Numbered from the stretch's first letter, positions 1 through 9,134 are shown. The stretch is DNA of 64,000 nucleotides from Salinispora cortesiana (GCF_000484695.1 NZ_AXVR01000015.1:28552-92551); one strand, 5' to 3'. Numbers and translations are program-made. Notes: generated by a model not told the origin, from the sequence alone.

Positions 1-145
1 GCGGCTGGTCCCGCCGTACGGACGCACACGCCGGTGACGACGGAGACGATGTCGGCCGATACTAGGCTCAGCGGCACCGGCAGCATCCCGCCGGCGTCCG
101 CAGGTCCGCGGCCCACAAGGCCGCACACCACACCAGGAGTGAGTC

Positions 146-1228
146 ATGGGCGTATTCGCCACCGCCGACGACCCCGGGTCGGTCGGCCACGAGCAGGTTC
201 TGTTCTGCCAGGACAAACAGTCCGGCCTTCGGGCGATCATCGGCATCTACTCCACGGCGCTGGGGCCCGCGCTCGGCGGCACCCGGTTCTACCCGTACGC
301 GAGCGAGGAGGCAGCCCTCGCCGACGTGCTCGACCTCTCCCGCGGGATGGCGTACAAGAACGCCCTCGCCGGGCTGGACCTGGGCGGCGGCAAGGCGGTC
401 ATCTGGGGGGATCCCGAACAGCTCAAGAGCGAGGCACTATTGCGTGCCTACGGCCGCTTCGTGGGCACCTTGGGTGGCCGTTACTACACTGCCTGCGACG
501 TTGGTACCTACGTGGCCGACATGGACGTGGTCGCCCGGGAGACCCGGTTCGTCACCGGCCGAAGCCGTGAGCACGGGGGCGCCGGCGATTCCTCGATCCT
601 CACCGCCTGGGGCGTGTTCCAGGGCATGCGCGCCGCAGCCGAGCACGCCTGGGGCACGCCGACGCTACGCGGACGACGAGTCGGCGTCGCCGGCCTGGGC
701 AAGGTCGGCAAGTACCTGGTCGGCCATCTGGTGGACGATGGCGCCGAGGTCGTGGCGACCGATGTGAACCCGCGGGCCCTGGCCTGGGCGCGGACGAACT
801 ATCCGCAGGTGACGCTGCTGGACGACGCCACCGCACTGACCGCCGCTGACATTGATGTGTACGCCCCGTGCGCGCTGGGGGGCACGCTCAACGACGACAC
901 GGTCCCAGCGCTACGGGCGAAGGTGGTCGCCGGGGCGGCGAACAACCAGCTCGCCCACCCGGGCATCGAAAAGCTCCTCGCCGACCGGGGCATCCTGTAC
1001 GCGCCCGACTATGTGGTCAACGCCGGTGGCGTGATCCAGGTCGCCGACGAGATCGAGGGCTTCAACTTCGACCGCGCCAAGCTGCGGGCGACCAAGATCT
1101 ACGACACCACCCGGGAGATCCTGGGGCTCGCCGATGCCGAGGGGGTGCCGCCGGCGGTGGCAGCGGACCGGCTGGCCGAGCGACGGATGGCTGAGGTAGG
1201 CCGGCTGCGAACGATCTTGTTGCCCTGA
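146..1228 (+). CDS. vdh: Valine/leucine dehydrogenase (Glu/Leu/Phe/Val dehydrogenase family)
   Basis: NAD-dependent oxidative deamination of a branched-chain amino acid to its 2-oxo acid (cytosolic, 360 aa, normal length for actinobacterial valine dehydrogenase). The substrate half has the family lysines in [11 protein letters not shown] (K71) and LGGGKAV (K83, catalytic position). The NAD half has the Rossmann glycines GLGKVG at 183-188 and an acidic residue, D206, at the end of the next strand, which fits NAD rather than NADP. The ATG has a GGAG site 6 bases upstream. The gene is monocistronic, followed by GC-rich inverted sequence near 1234-1270. Valine versus leucine preference cannot be read from the sequence. 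The 2-oxo acid product is the kind of substrate used by dehydrogenase complexes like the one at 56.4-60.1 kb, but linking the two is inference. Confidence 0.9.
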   Translation: MGVFATADDPGSVGHEQVLFCQDKQSGLRAIIGIYSTALGPALGGTRFYPYASEEAALADVLDLSRGMAYKNALAGLDLGGGKAVIWGDPEQLKSEALLRAYGRFVGTLGGRYYTACDVGTYVADMDVVARETRFVTGRSREHGGAGDSSILTAWGVFQGMRAAAEHAWGTPTLRGRRVGVAGLGKVGKYLVGHLVDDGAEVVATDVNPRALAWARTNYPQVTLLDDATALTAADIDVYAPCALGGTLNDDTVPALRAKVVAGAANNQLAHPGIEKLLADRGILYAPDYVVNAGGVIQVADEIEGFNFDRAKLRATKIYDTTREILGLADAEGVPPAVAADRLAERRMAEVGRLRTILLP

Positions 1229-1392
1229 TCACGCCCCGGGGGCGGGCCGGGTTGGTTCCGCCCCTGGGCCGACAGAGCGACGCGACGCGGTTAAGCTGGA
1301 TTCACGGTGATTCGCCTGCTGTTAGGGGCACTCCCCGGATTGGCCCTTACCGAGTACACTGGGTGACGACCGGCCCGCCGCGACGCGCGGAG

Positions 1393-1500
1393 CCGGGCGA
1401 CGGTAACCCGAGGTGCCGAACGATGGCATCTCCATGTACCGTAAGAGCCACGAGAGATGCCTGACGTCATCGGGGCCCGCCTTCGGGCTGCCCCGCATTC
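1393..1500 (+). promoter_or_regulatory. Structured 5' leader of the DUF3073 gene with loop-loop pairing
   Basis: The region holds a hairpin CGGG/CCCG (1394-1397 with 1407-1410) and a perfect 8-bp stem GGCATCTC/GAGATGCC (1425-1432 with 1454-1461). Their loops contain ACGGTA (1400-1405) and TACCGT (1437-1442), which are perfectly complementary, so a kissing interaction is possible. GAGGTGCC at 1410-1417 can pair with GGCATCTC instead (one G-U pair), giving a mutually exclusive fold. A third GC hairpin (1471-1495) lies just before the GAGGGGG ribosome site. The layout looks like a cis-regulatory RNA. I do not match it to a named class. Confidence 0.5.
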
Positions 1501-1519
1501 TGTGCGAGGGGGTCGAGCC

Positions 1520-1735
1520 ATGGGGCGCGGCCGAGCTAAGGCCAAGCAGACAAAGGTGGCCCGGGAGTTGAAGTACCACTCCCCGAACACCGACCTCGCC
1601 GCCTTGCAACGCGAACTCGGCGGCAGCCACAAGTCGGACCACGACTTCGACGACGACTACAAAGAGTATGTCGACGACGATGACGAGGACCACGTGGACG
1701 ACGACCCGGAAAACCGGGCTCGTCCCAACCGCTGA
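1520..1735 (+). CDS. DUF3073 family small acidic protein
   Basis: 71 aa. It begins MGRGRAKAKQTKVAREL, the hallmark start of the DUF3073 family of Actinobacteria, which places the start at this ATG rather than at upstream in-frame codons. GAGGGGG at 1506-1512 is a well-spaced ribosome site. The N-terminal third is strongly basic. The C-terminal half is almost entirely Asp/Glu (DFDDDY, VDDDDEDH), so the protein is polarised in charge and probably disordered at its end. No enzymatic motif is visible and the function is unknown. Its gene follows the structured leader described separately, so expression is probably controlled at the RNA level. Confidence 0.85.
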   Translation: MGRGRAKAKQTKVARELKYHSPNTDLAALQRELGGSHKSDHDFDDDYKEYVDDDDEDHVDDDPENRARPNR

Positions 1736-1906
1736 CCCCTGGTCGCAACTGAGCACGCGGTCGATCCGCGTGCTCATGTCTGTGCCCATCGGTCAACGGT
1801 CCCCGACGGAGACAGGGCGGGTCTCGGAGTGCTGGCGATGGCTCCGAGACACGTCCTGTTCGGCAGATACCGGGCAGCACCGGCACAGCGTGGACGGCTC
1901 GGGGTG

Positions 1907-1954
1907 GGCCAGTCGACTCAGCGTGACCCCGCGGTGGCCAGTCGACTCAGCGTG
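1907..1954. repeat. Short direct duplication spanning the amcA stop codon
   Basis: The 19-base unit ggccagtcgactcagcgtg occurs at 1907-1925 and again at 1936-1954, a period of 29. The right copy contains the stop codon of the RiPP precursor gene on the minus strand (1947-1949). The left copy lies just downstream of that gene. The rest of 1736-1946 holds no gene that I can support. Confidence 0.8.
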
Positions 1955-2183
1955 GACGGTTGTTCCAGTTATAGAACGTCGGGATGTTCTCGAAGTGGTT
2001 CCAGGCGCAGACCGCGCTGGAGGTGCCGTCTCCTGCCGCCTCCGCCCGTAGGTGGCGGGCCGCCTCGGCCTCGCGAAGCAACGTGGTGAGGTCGACGCCC
2101 GCGGCGCGGACCCGATCAACCACGTCGTCCGAGACCGCGCCCGCCGTGCGCTCAGGTCGCCGGGGACCGGTGTTCTCGGGCAT
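1947..2183 (-). CDS. amcA: AmcA-like multi-cyclophane RiPP precursor peptide
   Basis: 78-aa precursor. The N-terminal two thirds form a leader with a charged helix (residues 20-50, DLTTLLREAEAARHLRAE). The last 20 residues are a core unlike the leader: W61-N-H, F64-E-N, F70-Y-N and W73-N-N, then RPR. These are four aromatic-X-Asn/His triads, the substrate pattern of three-residue cyclophane-forming radical SAM enzymes. The start ATG overlaps the end of the radical SAM gene by 32 bases and has GGAGGGAG upstream, so the two are translationally linked. From family knowledge I assign it to the AmcA group of actinobacterial multiple-cyclophane RiPPs. A lone Cys (C59) precedes the first triad. No protease or transporter gene is adjacent. 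Confidence 0.8.
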   Translation of the reverse strand: MPENTGPRRPERTAGAVSDDVVDRVRAAGVDLTTLLREAEAARHLRAEAAGDGTSSAVCAWNHFENIPTFYNWNNRPR

Positions 2184-3285
2184 GCTCCAACACTCCCTCC
2201 AGTAGGCGGATCTTGCTGTTGCGGCAATGCTCGGTCTCCGTACCGTCAAAGCGTCCCTGCTCGAAGTAGCGATTGGCCGCGTGGCCACCGCCGCAGAAGC
2301 CGAAGTAGGAACACGATGCCCGGCAAGCCTCCACCCCGGCGAGGAACTCCCCGACCCAGGGTGTCTCCGCGGCCTCGGCCAGGATCTCCGCCAGCGGAGT
2401 GACCAGCACGTTGCCGCTGCTGAAGTCGCCGTACCGGGGGTTCGTGAAGCCGGCCAGTTCGGGCGAGAGCACAGTCACCGAACCGTCGTAGCCGACCGTG
2501 GGAATCGGATCCAGCCGACGAGGTAGCAACTGCTCCTCGACGCCGTCCAACACCGCAGCGGCGTACCGCAGGGACCACTCGATCTCACGCAGGTGGATGC
2601 GGGGGTTCCGGCGCCAGGCCGCCACCAGTTCTGCCCAGAAGGTGGTCACCGCAGCCGCGTCGTGGCGGTTGGCCCGCGTATTGACCCCCTCGGTCTCCTC
2701 GATGTTCACGCCCAACACGTCCGGACCGAGATCGAGGAAGAAGTCGTATAGTTCGCGGGCGAGACCCGGCTCGGGGCGTCCCACCACGGCCAGCGCCGAA
2801 AACGGCAGCCCATGCCGACGCAGCGCCTCGACTCCCCGCATGATCTGGGCGTACGCGGGACGCCCGCCCCGGGTGACCCGATCCGCGTTGCGCTCCCGCG
2901 GCCCGTCCACGCTGACACTCACCCGGATCCGGTGCTCCGCGAAGAACCGACACCAGGCATCGTCGATCAGCGTCGCGTTGGTCTGGACGTGATGCTCGAC
3001 CTCCGGCCCGAACGGGGCAATCAGCGCGGCGAGCAGCTCCTGCCCGGCGGCGAGCGGCTCACCACCGTGCCACACCACGGAGAATCGCCCAGCCCGCGCC
3101 CACGGATTGACCGATACGGCCACCGCCTCCGCCACGCCGACCGGCATCCGCCGGTCGGCGTGGCGGAGCGGGAGATAGCAGTAGGCGCAGTCGAGATTGC
3201 AGAGGGTGGTGGGCTGCATAACCACATAGGCGGGGACGGCGGCCACACCGTGCATCCCGCCTGTCGACTGTCCCCGCACCGCCAT
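2152..3285 (-). CDS. amcB: AmcB-like cyclophane-forming radical SAM peptide maturase
   Basis: 377-aa radical SAM enzyme. The cluster-binding motif C29-NLD-C33-AY-C36 is intact, followed by the usual GGEP-type strand (WHGGEPLAAG). The C-terminal quarter has a SPASM-like cysteine set, CRASCSYFGFCGGG and a later Cys in TEHCRN, as in maturases that bind auxiliary Fe-S clusters. It has GAGGAGGG just before the ATG. Its 3' end overlaps the precursor gene, which fixes the likely substrate: Trp/Phe-X-Asn motifs crosslinked between the aromatic ring and the third residue. The locus sits between DUF3073 and purM, which is probably a lineage-specific insertion into a housekeeping region. Related families (FxsB, GrrM) share the fold, but the partner peptide favours AmcB. 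Confidence 0.85.
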   Translation of the reverse strand: MAVRGQSTGGMHGVAAVPAYVVMQPTTLCNLDCAYCYLPLRHADRRMPVGVAEAVAVSVNPWARAGRFSVVWHGGEPLAAGQELLAALIAPFGPEVEHHVQTNATLIDDAWCRFFAEHRIRVSVSVDGPRERNADRVTRGGRPAYAQIMRGVEALRRHGLPFSALAVVGRPEPGLARELYDFFLDLGPDVLGVNIEETEGVNTRANRHDAAAVTTFWAELVAAWRRNPRIHLREIEWSLRYAAAVLDGVEEQLLPRRLDPIPTVGYDGSVTVLSPELAGFTNPRYGDFSSGNVLVTPLAEILAEAAETPWVGEFLAGVEACRASCSYFGFCGGGHAANRYFEQGRFDGTETEHCRNSKIRLLEGVLEHAREHRSPAT

Positions 3286-3420
3286 CGCCCTCCTCTACCA
3301 GGCCTAGGCGCGGTGTCGACACCCCGACGTGCCTGGCAACGTTGAGGGTGCTCCTCAGGCTAGGCGGAGTCGGCCACCCGGGTGAAGCCCTGATCGGCAG
3401 TCCATCCGGGCACCCAGTGA

Positions 3421-4575
3421 TCAGCCACGGGTGTGCTGCCCGACCATCTGAACGTTGCCGGTGCCTTCGACAATCTCGCCGGCCTGCCACGCATCCACGC
3501 CGCGGCCGGTGAGGGTGGCCAGTGCGCGGTCGGCATCCTCGGCGGAGACGATCGCGAACATGCCGACGCCCATGTTGAACGTCGCCTCCATCTCCGGAGC
3601 CTCGATCCGTCCCTTGGACTGCACCAGGTCGAAGATCGGCTGTGGCTTCCAGGTAGCACGGTCGACCACCGCGTCCACGTGCTCCGGCAGGACCCGGACC
3701 AGGTTCCCCGGGATACCGCCCCCGGTCACGTGGGCGAACACCCGGACCTCCGCCTCGGCGATCAGCTTCAGGCAGTCCTGGGCATAGATCTTGGTGGGGG
3801 TCAGCAGCTCCTCGCCGAGGGTGCGTTGCCGGCCGAAGTCCTCGATGACCACGTCCAGCCGCATCCGCCCGGCACCGAGCAGCACGTGCCGGACCAGAGA
3901 GAATCCGTTCGAGTGCAGGCCGGAGGCGCGCATCGCGATCACTACGTCGCCGACCTCGACCCGCTCGGAGCTGAGGATTCCGCTCTCCTCCACCACCCCC
4001 ACGCCGGTGGCCGAGATGTCGTACTCGTCCGGGCGGAGGACACCAGGGTGTTCGGCGGTCTCCCCACCCAGCAGGGCACAACCGGCGTACCGGCAGCCAT
4101 CGGCGATACCAGCGCCGATTTCGGCGACCCGGTCCGGGACAACCTCCCCGGTAGCGATGTAGTCGAGCAGGAACAGTGGCTCGGCACCGCACGCCACCAG
4201 GTCGTCCACGACCATGGCGACCAGGTCGATGCCGACCGTGTCGTGAATGTCGAGCTGTTGTGCGATCACCAGCTTCGTGCCGACGCCGTCGGTGGAGGAG
4301 GCCAGGATCGGGTTCTGGTACTTCTTCGTATCCAGCCGGAACAGGCCGGCGAAGCCACCCAGATCGCCCATCACCTCCGGCCGTCGAGTCTGCTTCACCT
4401 TCGACTTGAGCAGCTCGACCGCGCGGTCGCCCGCCTCGATCGAGACACCGGCATCCAGGTACGAGGCCGAGCGTTTGCGCACCGGGCGCCCGGTGGCGGT
4501 GGTCCAGGGCTGGCGGTCGCCGCCGGCACCGGTCTGGCTGCTTCCTGCGCCGCTGCGCTCGGACACGTGCGTCAC
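3421..4575 (-). CDS. purM: Phosphoribosylformylglycinamidine cyclo-ligase (AIR synthetase)
   Basis: Step 5 of purine synthesis: ATP-dependent closure of FGAM to AIR. 384 aa from a GTG with AGGGGAGA upstream. That start is preferred over an in-frame codon 17 positions earlier, which lacks a ribosome site. After a poorly conserved N-terminal stretch of about 35 residues comes SASYLDAGVSIEAGD and the family signature SSTDGVGTKL. The C-terminal half carries the conserved HVTGGGIPGNLVR segment. purF lies 61 bases upstream on the same strand, so purF-purM is likely one transcript. Confidence 0.95.
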   Translation of the reverse strand: MTHVSERSGAGSSQTGAGGDRQPWTTATGRPVRKRSASYLDAGVSIEAGDRAVELLKSKVKQTRRPEVMGDLGGFAGLFRLDTKKYQNPILASSTDGVGTKLVIAQQLDIHDTVGIDLVAMVVDDLVACGAEPLFLLDYIATGEVVPDRVAEIGAGIADGCRYAGCALLGGETAEHPGVLRPDEYDISATGVGVVEESGILSSERVEVGDVVIAMRASGLHSNGFSLVRHVLLGAGRMRLDVVIEDFGRQRTLGEELLTPTKIYAQDCLKLIAEAEVRVFAHVTGGGIPGNLVRVLPEHVDAVVDRATWKPQPIFDLVQSKGRIEAPEMEATFNMGVGMFAIVSAEDADRALATLTGRGVDAWQAGEIVEGTGNVQMVGQHTRG

Positions 4576-4636
4576 GGTTCTCCCCTTAGATGGTCCTGGT
4601 GCGAACCGGCGATGACCGGACCGCACCCGGGTGGTG

Positions 4637-6217
4637 CTACCGGATGTGGTTTTTCGGCTCTTCCGGGTCGGGGCGCGGCACCCGCGCCGAGCTGAACGCC
4701 TCGTAACCGCTGTGGGCGGCGACGAACGGAGTGGCGTGCGGTTCGGAGGATTCGGCGGCGACCCGCCGACCGACCCCCTCGAGCACGTGCTTGCCGATCA
4801 AGCTGTCAGCGGGCAGTTCGATTGGATACTCGCCGTCGAAGCACGCCCGGCAGAGCCGGCTCTTCGGTTGCTCGGTGGCCGCGATCAGACCGCTGAGCGA
4901 CACGTAGCCGAGCGTGTCGGCGCCGATCGACCGCCGGATACCCTCGTTGTCCAGGCCGTTGGCGAGCAGTTCGGCGCGGGTCGCGAAGTCGATGCCGTAG
5001 AAGCATGGCCAGGCGACCGGCGGTGAGGAGATCCGAACGTGTACCTCCAACGCGCCGGCCTCGCGAAGCATTCGCACAATGGCCCGTTGGGTGTTGCCGC
5101 GGACGATGGAGTCGTCCACGACGACCAGCCGCTTACCTCGTACGTTCTCCCGCAGCGGGTTGAGCTTGAGCCGAATACCGAGCTGACGCAGCGTCTGCGA
5201 CGGCTGGATGAAGGTCCGTCCGACGTACGGATTCTTCATCAGACCGGCCCCGAAGGTAATGCCGGACTCCGCCGCGTAGCCGATCGCGGCGGGAGTGCCC
5301 GATTCGGGCACGGGGATCACCAGATCGGCCTCTACCGGGTGCTCCCGCGCAAGCTGACGGCCGATCTGTACGCGACCCGCGTGCACGTTCCGGCCGGCGA
5401 TCGTGGCGTCCGGACGGGCGATGTAGACGTATTCGAAGAGGCAGCCCTTCGGCTCCGGTGCGGCGAAGCGGGCAGAGCGCAGCCCGTCCTCGTCGATAGC
5501 GATCAGCTCACCCGGCTCGACCTCGCGGACCACGCTGGCACCGACGATGTCGAGCGCGGCTGTCTCACTGGCCACCACCCAACCGCGCTCCAGCCGGCCC
5601 AACACCAGCGGACGGACCCCATGCTGGTCACGGGCCGCGTAGAGCGTCGACTCGTCCATGAAGACGAAGCTGAACGCTCCCCGCAGCTGCGGCAACACCT
5701 CCAGCGCAGCGGCCTCCACCGAGAGGTCGGGCCGGCTGGCCAGCAGCATGGTCACCAGCGAGGTGTCGTTGGTGGCCCCGTCGCCGGCCAACGCCAGCTC
5801 GCCGGCCTCCCGCTGCAGCTCGGCTGCGTTGACCAGGTTGCCGTTGTGGGCCAAGGCGATCGTCGTGCCAGAGGCGGTGGAGCGGATGGTCGGTTGGGCG
5901 TTCTCCCAGGTGGAGGCGCCGGTAGTCGAGTAGCGCGCGTGGCCGATCGCCACATGCCCGCGCAGACTGGCCAGAGTCGGCTCGTCGAAGACCTGGGCTA
6001 CCAGGCCCAGGTCCTTGTAGACCACCACGCCCGTGCCGTCACTGACTGCAATGCCAGCCGCCTCCTGCCCCCGGTGCTGCAACGCGTACAGCCCGAAGTA
6101 GGTCAGATTGGCGACCTCCTCGCCGGGGGCCCAGACCCCGAAGACGCCACAGGCGTCCTGGGGGCCGGGACGCTGGGGGTCAAGGTCGTGGCTCAACCGG
6201 CCATCGCCTCGGGGCAC
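4637..6217 (-). CDS. purF: Amidophosphoribosyltransferase (glutamine PRPP amidotransferase)
   Basis: First committed step of purine synthesis: PRPP plus glutamine to phosphoribosylamine. 526 aa. The Ntn glutaminase nucleophile is C23 in QDACGVFGVW, so a 22-residue propeptide would be removed. The PRPP loop VVVDDSIVRGNT is intact. Cysteines in KGCLFEY, PCFYGIDF and LCRACFDGEYP match the four [4Fe-4S] ligands of the Bacillus-type enzyme, so this is the Fe-S-containing, oxygen-sensitive class. The start is a GTG with AGAGGGAG upstream. Co-oriented with purM. Confidence 0.95.
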   Translation of the reverse strand: MPRGDGRLSHDLDPQRPGPQDACGVFGVWAPGEEVANLTYFGLYALQHRGQEAAGIAVSDGTGVVVYKDLGLVAQVFDEPTLASLRGHVAIGHARYSTTGASTWENAQPTIRSTASGTTIALAHNGNLVNAAELQREAGELALAGDGATNDTSLVTMLLASRPDLSVEAAALEVLPQLRGAFSFVFMDESTLYAARDQHGVRPLVLGRLERGWVVASETAALDIVGASVVREVEPGELIAIDEDGLRSARFAAPEPKGCLFEYVYIARPDATIAGRNVHAGRVQIGRQLAREHPVEADLVIPVPESGTPAAIGYAAESGITFGAGLMKNPYVGRTFIQPSQTLRQLGIRLKLNPLRENVRGKRLVVVDDSIVRGNTQRAIVRMLREAGALEVHVRISSPPVAWPCFYGIDFATRAELLANGLDNEGIRRSIGADTLGYVSLSGLIAATEQPKSRLCRACFDGEYPIELPADSLIGKHVLEGVGRRVAAESSEPHATPFVAAHSGYEAFSSARVPRPDPEEPKNHIR

Positions 6218-6370
6218 CTGCCGCTCCCTCTTGCTGGACTGGCCAGGCGAATCATGGGATCCGCTCCCCGGCCGGGACCGCTTGTCGTCGCTGACAGTGT
6301 ACGCGAACCCCCACCTACACAGAAAGTCACGAAATCACTGCATCCTGTAATGCCCGACCGCTGCCGCCGG

Positions 6371-6760
6371 CTAAAGCGGCAGGTACGCGGCCAGGTCCGC
6401 CCGCACCCCACTGACCCGTACGCGGCCCTCAGCGACCGCTTCCGCCCAGGGGACCCGTCCCGTCGCGACCCGTAACCAGGTCTCCGGGTCGGTCTCGACC
6501 ACGTTCGCCGGGGTGCCCCGGGTGTGCCGGGGGCCCGGGACGCACTGCACCGCGCCGTAGGGTGGGACCCGCACCTCCACCGATCGACCGGGTACCCGCT
6601 CCGCGAGCACAGTCAACAGGGCACGGACCGCCGCCCGGAGCACCGGACGATCGGGGGTAGACCCCTCATCAAGCGCCGACAGCGCTGCCTGGACGGCAGG
6701 CGTCCTAGCGTATGAAGGGGCCACAGCGGGACGATACGGCGCGCGCGCGGATGCTCTCAC
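6371..6760 (-). CDS. Sterol-carrier-like family protein upstream of purF
   Basis: About 129 aa. It resembles the small SCP-like (sterol carrier family) proteins often found beside purF in Actinobacteria. Recognisable parts are the helix [12 protein letters not shown], the strand-rich [16 protein letters not shown], and the end [27 protein letters not shown], which fits the SCP2-type acyl/lipid-binding fold. No ligand is known. The start is uncertain: I chose the GTG at 6760, but an ATG at 6799 would add 13 residues, and neither has a strong ribosome site. It is divergent from the surface-protein gene at 6884. Confidence 0.6.
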   Translation of the reverse strand: MRASARAPYRPAVAPSYARTPAVQAALSALDEGSTPDRPVLRAAVRALLTVLAERVPGRSVEVRVPPYGAVQCVPGPRHTRGTPANVVETDPETWLRVATGRVPWAEAVAEGRVRVSGVRADLAAYLPL

Positions 6761-6883
6761 ACCGGCCCTGGGTCGCGCCGATCCGACTGGACAAGGCATA
6801 GTAGCCCACGGCGTATTCGTACCGTGATGATCCCCGGCCCGGCGAACGCCGGCCACGTGGGACTCCAGTGGAAGGCGGTGGAC

Positions 6884-8959
6884 GTGTCAACACACCGACG
6901 TGCCTGGAAGCAGCGGGCCGGTGTGGTCGTGGCGTTGCTGGTCGGCGCCCTGCTCACCGCCCCCGCCACCCCGGCCTCCGCCGCCCCCAAGGTCAGCAAC
7001 ATCTCGGCCTCACCGAGCCGGGTCGAGGCGGGCGGGAGCGTGACGGTCCGCTACTCGGTGGAGGTCTCGGAAGGCACGACTGTCAACGTGGGGGTGTCAT
7101 CCGACAACGGCAAGCTCGCCTGCGTCAGCGATTGCAGCCATGGCAACGTCGATCAGAGCGCGGACTACGAGGCCACCTTCCGACTGGCGGACGACGCGGC
7201 CGACGGAAAGGCGACAATTACCGTCACCGCGAACGAAACCGACGGCGGTGGGCACAACGGGACCGTCAAGGTCACTCTGGTGGGCAAGCCGGAGCCAGAG
7301 CCGCAGCCCAGCCCGACCCAGGCCCCCGAGGTGCAGACGGTGAAGTCGGTCTCCGGCGAGGTGGTCAACAAGAGCACCGGCAGCGCGGTGCCGGGAGCCC
7401 AGGTCATCCTCAAGGACTCCGATAACAACCGGTTCGACACCATCACCGACAACGGTGGCAACTTCCGGTTCACCGGCAGCACCCAGAACCCGATCGCCCC
7501 CGGGAAGCTCGCCATCGGCGCAAGCCACGACGGCACCAACGCCACCAAGACGCTGAATGCCTCCGCCGGGCAGAGCATCTCCGGCCAGCGAATCTCACTG
7601 GAGATCAAAGAGCCAACCCCGAGTCCCACCCCCACATCAAGTATCGAGCCGGCCCCGACCGTCGGGGTGGATGAGGTGACCGAGGAGCCGGTCGAGGCCA
7701 TCGTGGATGCCCCCGTCGCGGACGCCAGCCCGGAGGAGTCCGGCGGCACCGGCTCCCTGCTCGTCATCCTGCTCGGTGGCCTCCTCGTCGCAGCCGGCGT
7801 CGGCACCATGGTGCTGCTGTGGCTCCGCCGCAAGGAGAACGACGACGAGGACGAGGCGGGCGGCCAGCCCTCCGGCGCGGCCACGGGCGCCGTCCCGGTC
7901 GCCCACGGTGGCTACGGCGGCGCCGACGACCAGACGCGGATCGTGAATCCGACCGCGGCGGCACCGACGTTGGTCGGCGGGGATCCGTCCCTCTCCGAGG
8001 CACCCACGATGATGCACCACCCGGTGGTTGACGACGTCCCACCGGACCCCTACGGCGCTCCGCCGCAGCCCTACGGCGCGTCCGCCGGCCAGTCCAGTTG
8101 GGCCGACAGCGGCTACGGCGCCAACTCCCCCGCCTCCGGTGGCGGCTACGGCGCCAGCGACTACGGCATGTCCTCGCCGGCGGGAACCGGCTACCCGCCC
8201 ACCTCCGGCGGGTCCTACGGCGGCTACGACGAGCGGTACGACGAGGCGACCGGCCGCTACCAGGCGGACGCCACGCAGTACCCGGCCCCGGCCGACCCGT
8301 ACCCCACCGGGAGGTACCAGCAGGGTGCCGGCTACGGCCAGGCCGAGCCCGGGTACGGACACGGCGCCGAGCCGGCCGGCGGCTACGACCAACAGGGCGG
8401 TGGCTACGGCGGCTACGGCTACGCCCAGCAGGGCGGCTACGGCCAGGAAACACCCGCCCAGTACGGCGGCTACGGCCAGGAAACACCCGCCCAGCAGGGC
8501 GGCTACGGCCAGGAACTGCCAACCCAACGCGGCGGCTACGACGGCTACAACCAGGAAACACCCGCCCAGTACGGCGGCTACGGCCAGGAAACACCCGCCC
8601 AGCAGGGCGGCTACGGCCAGGAACTGCCAACCCAACGCGGCGGCTACGACGGCTACAACCAGGAAACACCCGCCCAGTACGGCGGCTACGGCCAGGAAAC
8701 ACCCGCCCAGCAGGGCGGCTACGGCCAGGAACTGCCAACCCAACGCGGCGGCTACGACGGCTACAACCAGGAAGCACCCGCCCAGTACGGCGGCTACGGC
8801 CAGGAAACACCCGCCCAGTACGGCGGCTACGACGACCGTGGGTATGGCCAGGGCGGCTACGGTGGTGGCTACGGGGACCCGACGCAGGCCGGTCGGGCCC
8901 GGTCCGACGCTCCCCCGCCGGACCGGGCCGGTCGCCGGCTGGACTGGCTGGACGACTGA
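6884..8959 (+). CDS. Secreted/membrane-anchored protein with Ig-like and carboxypeptidase-regulatory domains and Gly-Tyr-Gln repeats
   Basis: 691 aa. The GTG start has GGAAGG 8 bases upstream and gives a clean signal peptide (THRRAWKQR, hydrophobic [11 protein letters not shown], cleavage near ASA-AP). Order: a beta-rich Ig-like domain (about 35-140), a PEPEPQPSP linker, a CarboxypepD_reg-type beta sandwich ([19 protein letters not shown]), a PTPSPTPTS linker, one transmembrane helix ([20 protein letters not shown]) followed by charged [10 protein letters not shown], and a long cytoplasmic low-complexity tail rich in Tyr, Gly and Gln. The tail contains three perfect 36-residue repeats and ends RRLDWLDD. 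Function unknown; it looks like a type I membrane protein with an extracellular adhesive part. It converges on purL. Confidence 0.75.
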   Translation: MSTHRRAWKQRAGVVVALLVGALLTAPATPASAAPKVSNISASPSRVEAGGSVTVRYSVEVSEGTTVNVGVSSDNGKLACVSDCSHGNVDQSADYEATFRLADDAADGKATITVTANETDGGGHNGTVKVTLVGKPEPEPQPSPTQAPEVQTVKSVSGEVVNKSTGSAVPGAQVILKDSDNNRFDTITDNGGNFRFTGSTQNPIAPGKLAIGASHDGTNATKTLNASAGQSISGQRISLEIKEPTPSPTPTSSIEPAPTVGVDEVTEEPVEAIVDAPVADASPEESGGTGSLLVILLGGLLVAAGVGTMVLLWLRRKENDDEDEAGGQPSGAATGAVPVAHGGYGGADDQTRIVNPTAAAPTLVGGDPSLSEAPTMMHHPVVDDVPPDPYGAPPQPYGASAGQSSWADSGYGANSPASGGGYGASDYGMSSPAGTGYPPTSGGSYGGYDERYDEATGRYQADATQYPAPADPYPTGRYQQGAGYGQAEPGYGHGAEPAGGYDQQGGGYGGYGYAQQGGYGQETPAQYGGYGQETPAQQGGYGQELPTQRGGYDGYNQETPAQYGGYGQETPAQQGGYGQELPTQRGGYDGYNQETPAQYGGYGQETPAQQGGYGQELPTQRGGYDGYNQEAPAQYGGYGQETPAQYGGYDDRGYGQGGYGGGYGDPTQAGRARSDAPPPDRAGRRLDWLDD
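8444..8767 (+). repeat. Three perfect 108-bp in-frame tandem repeats
   Basis: Copies occupy 8444-8551, 8552-8659 and 8660-8767 and look identical base for base. A diverged partial fourth copy follows from 8768. Each encodes 36 residues built of three sub-repeats: [22 protein letters not shown] and [14 protein letters not shown]. Confidence 0.95.
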
Positions 8960-8965
8960 CAACAG

Positions 8966-9005
8966 ACGGTTGAGGGCCACCCGGCTTCGGGTGGCCCTCA
9001 ACCGT
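8966..9005 (+). terminator. Rho-independent-type terminator after the surface protein gene
   Basis: Perfect 17-bp stem (8966-8982 with 8989-9005) around a GGCTTC loop, starting 7 bases after the stop codon and followed by TTGTC. Confidence 0.85.
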
Positions 9006-9049
9006 TTGTCCTTGGGTTTGCGGATCTGCGGATCCCGGCAACAAAAAGA

Positions 9050-9083
9050 GATCCGGCCCGGCTGAGCTCAGCCGGGCCGGATC
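9050..9083 (-). terminator. Terminator of the purS-purQ-purL operon
   Basis: Perfect 34-base palindrome (GATCCGGCCCGGCTGAG and its complement, 9050-9083), followed on the minus strand by TCTTTTTG. It sits 51 bases after the purL stop. Confidence 0.85.
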
Positions 9084-9134
9084 GCCCTTACTCGGATCGG
9101 GTGCCGGAACCGGGTGGGGCCGGCACGGCGGCGG

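Noticed and set aside
1400..1442. Assignment of the DUF3073 leader to ydaO, SAM, cobalamin or ZTP riboswitch classes
   Set aside because: Conserved core sequences of those classes could not be matched, so no class is claimed.
8444..8767. CRISPR array from the 108-bp repeats
   Set aside because: Copies are directly adjacent without spacers and in frame with a protein repeat.
7637..9044. Long minus-strand open frames (454 and 426 codons) opposite the repeat-rich surface protein
   Set aside because: They mirror the Gly/Tyr/Gln repeats, give monotonous Val/Ala/Gly or Arg/Pro protein, and lack ribosome sites. They are a by-product of high GC.
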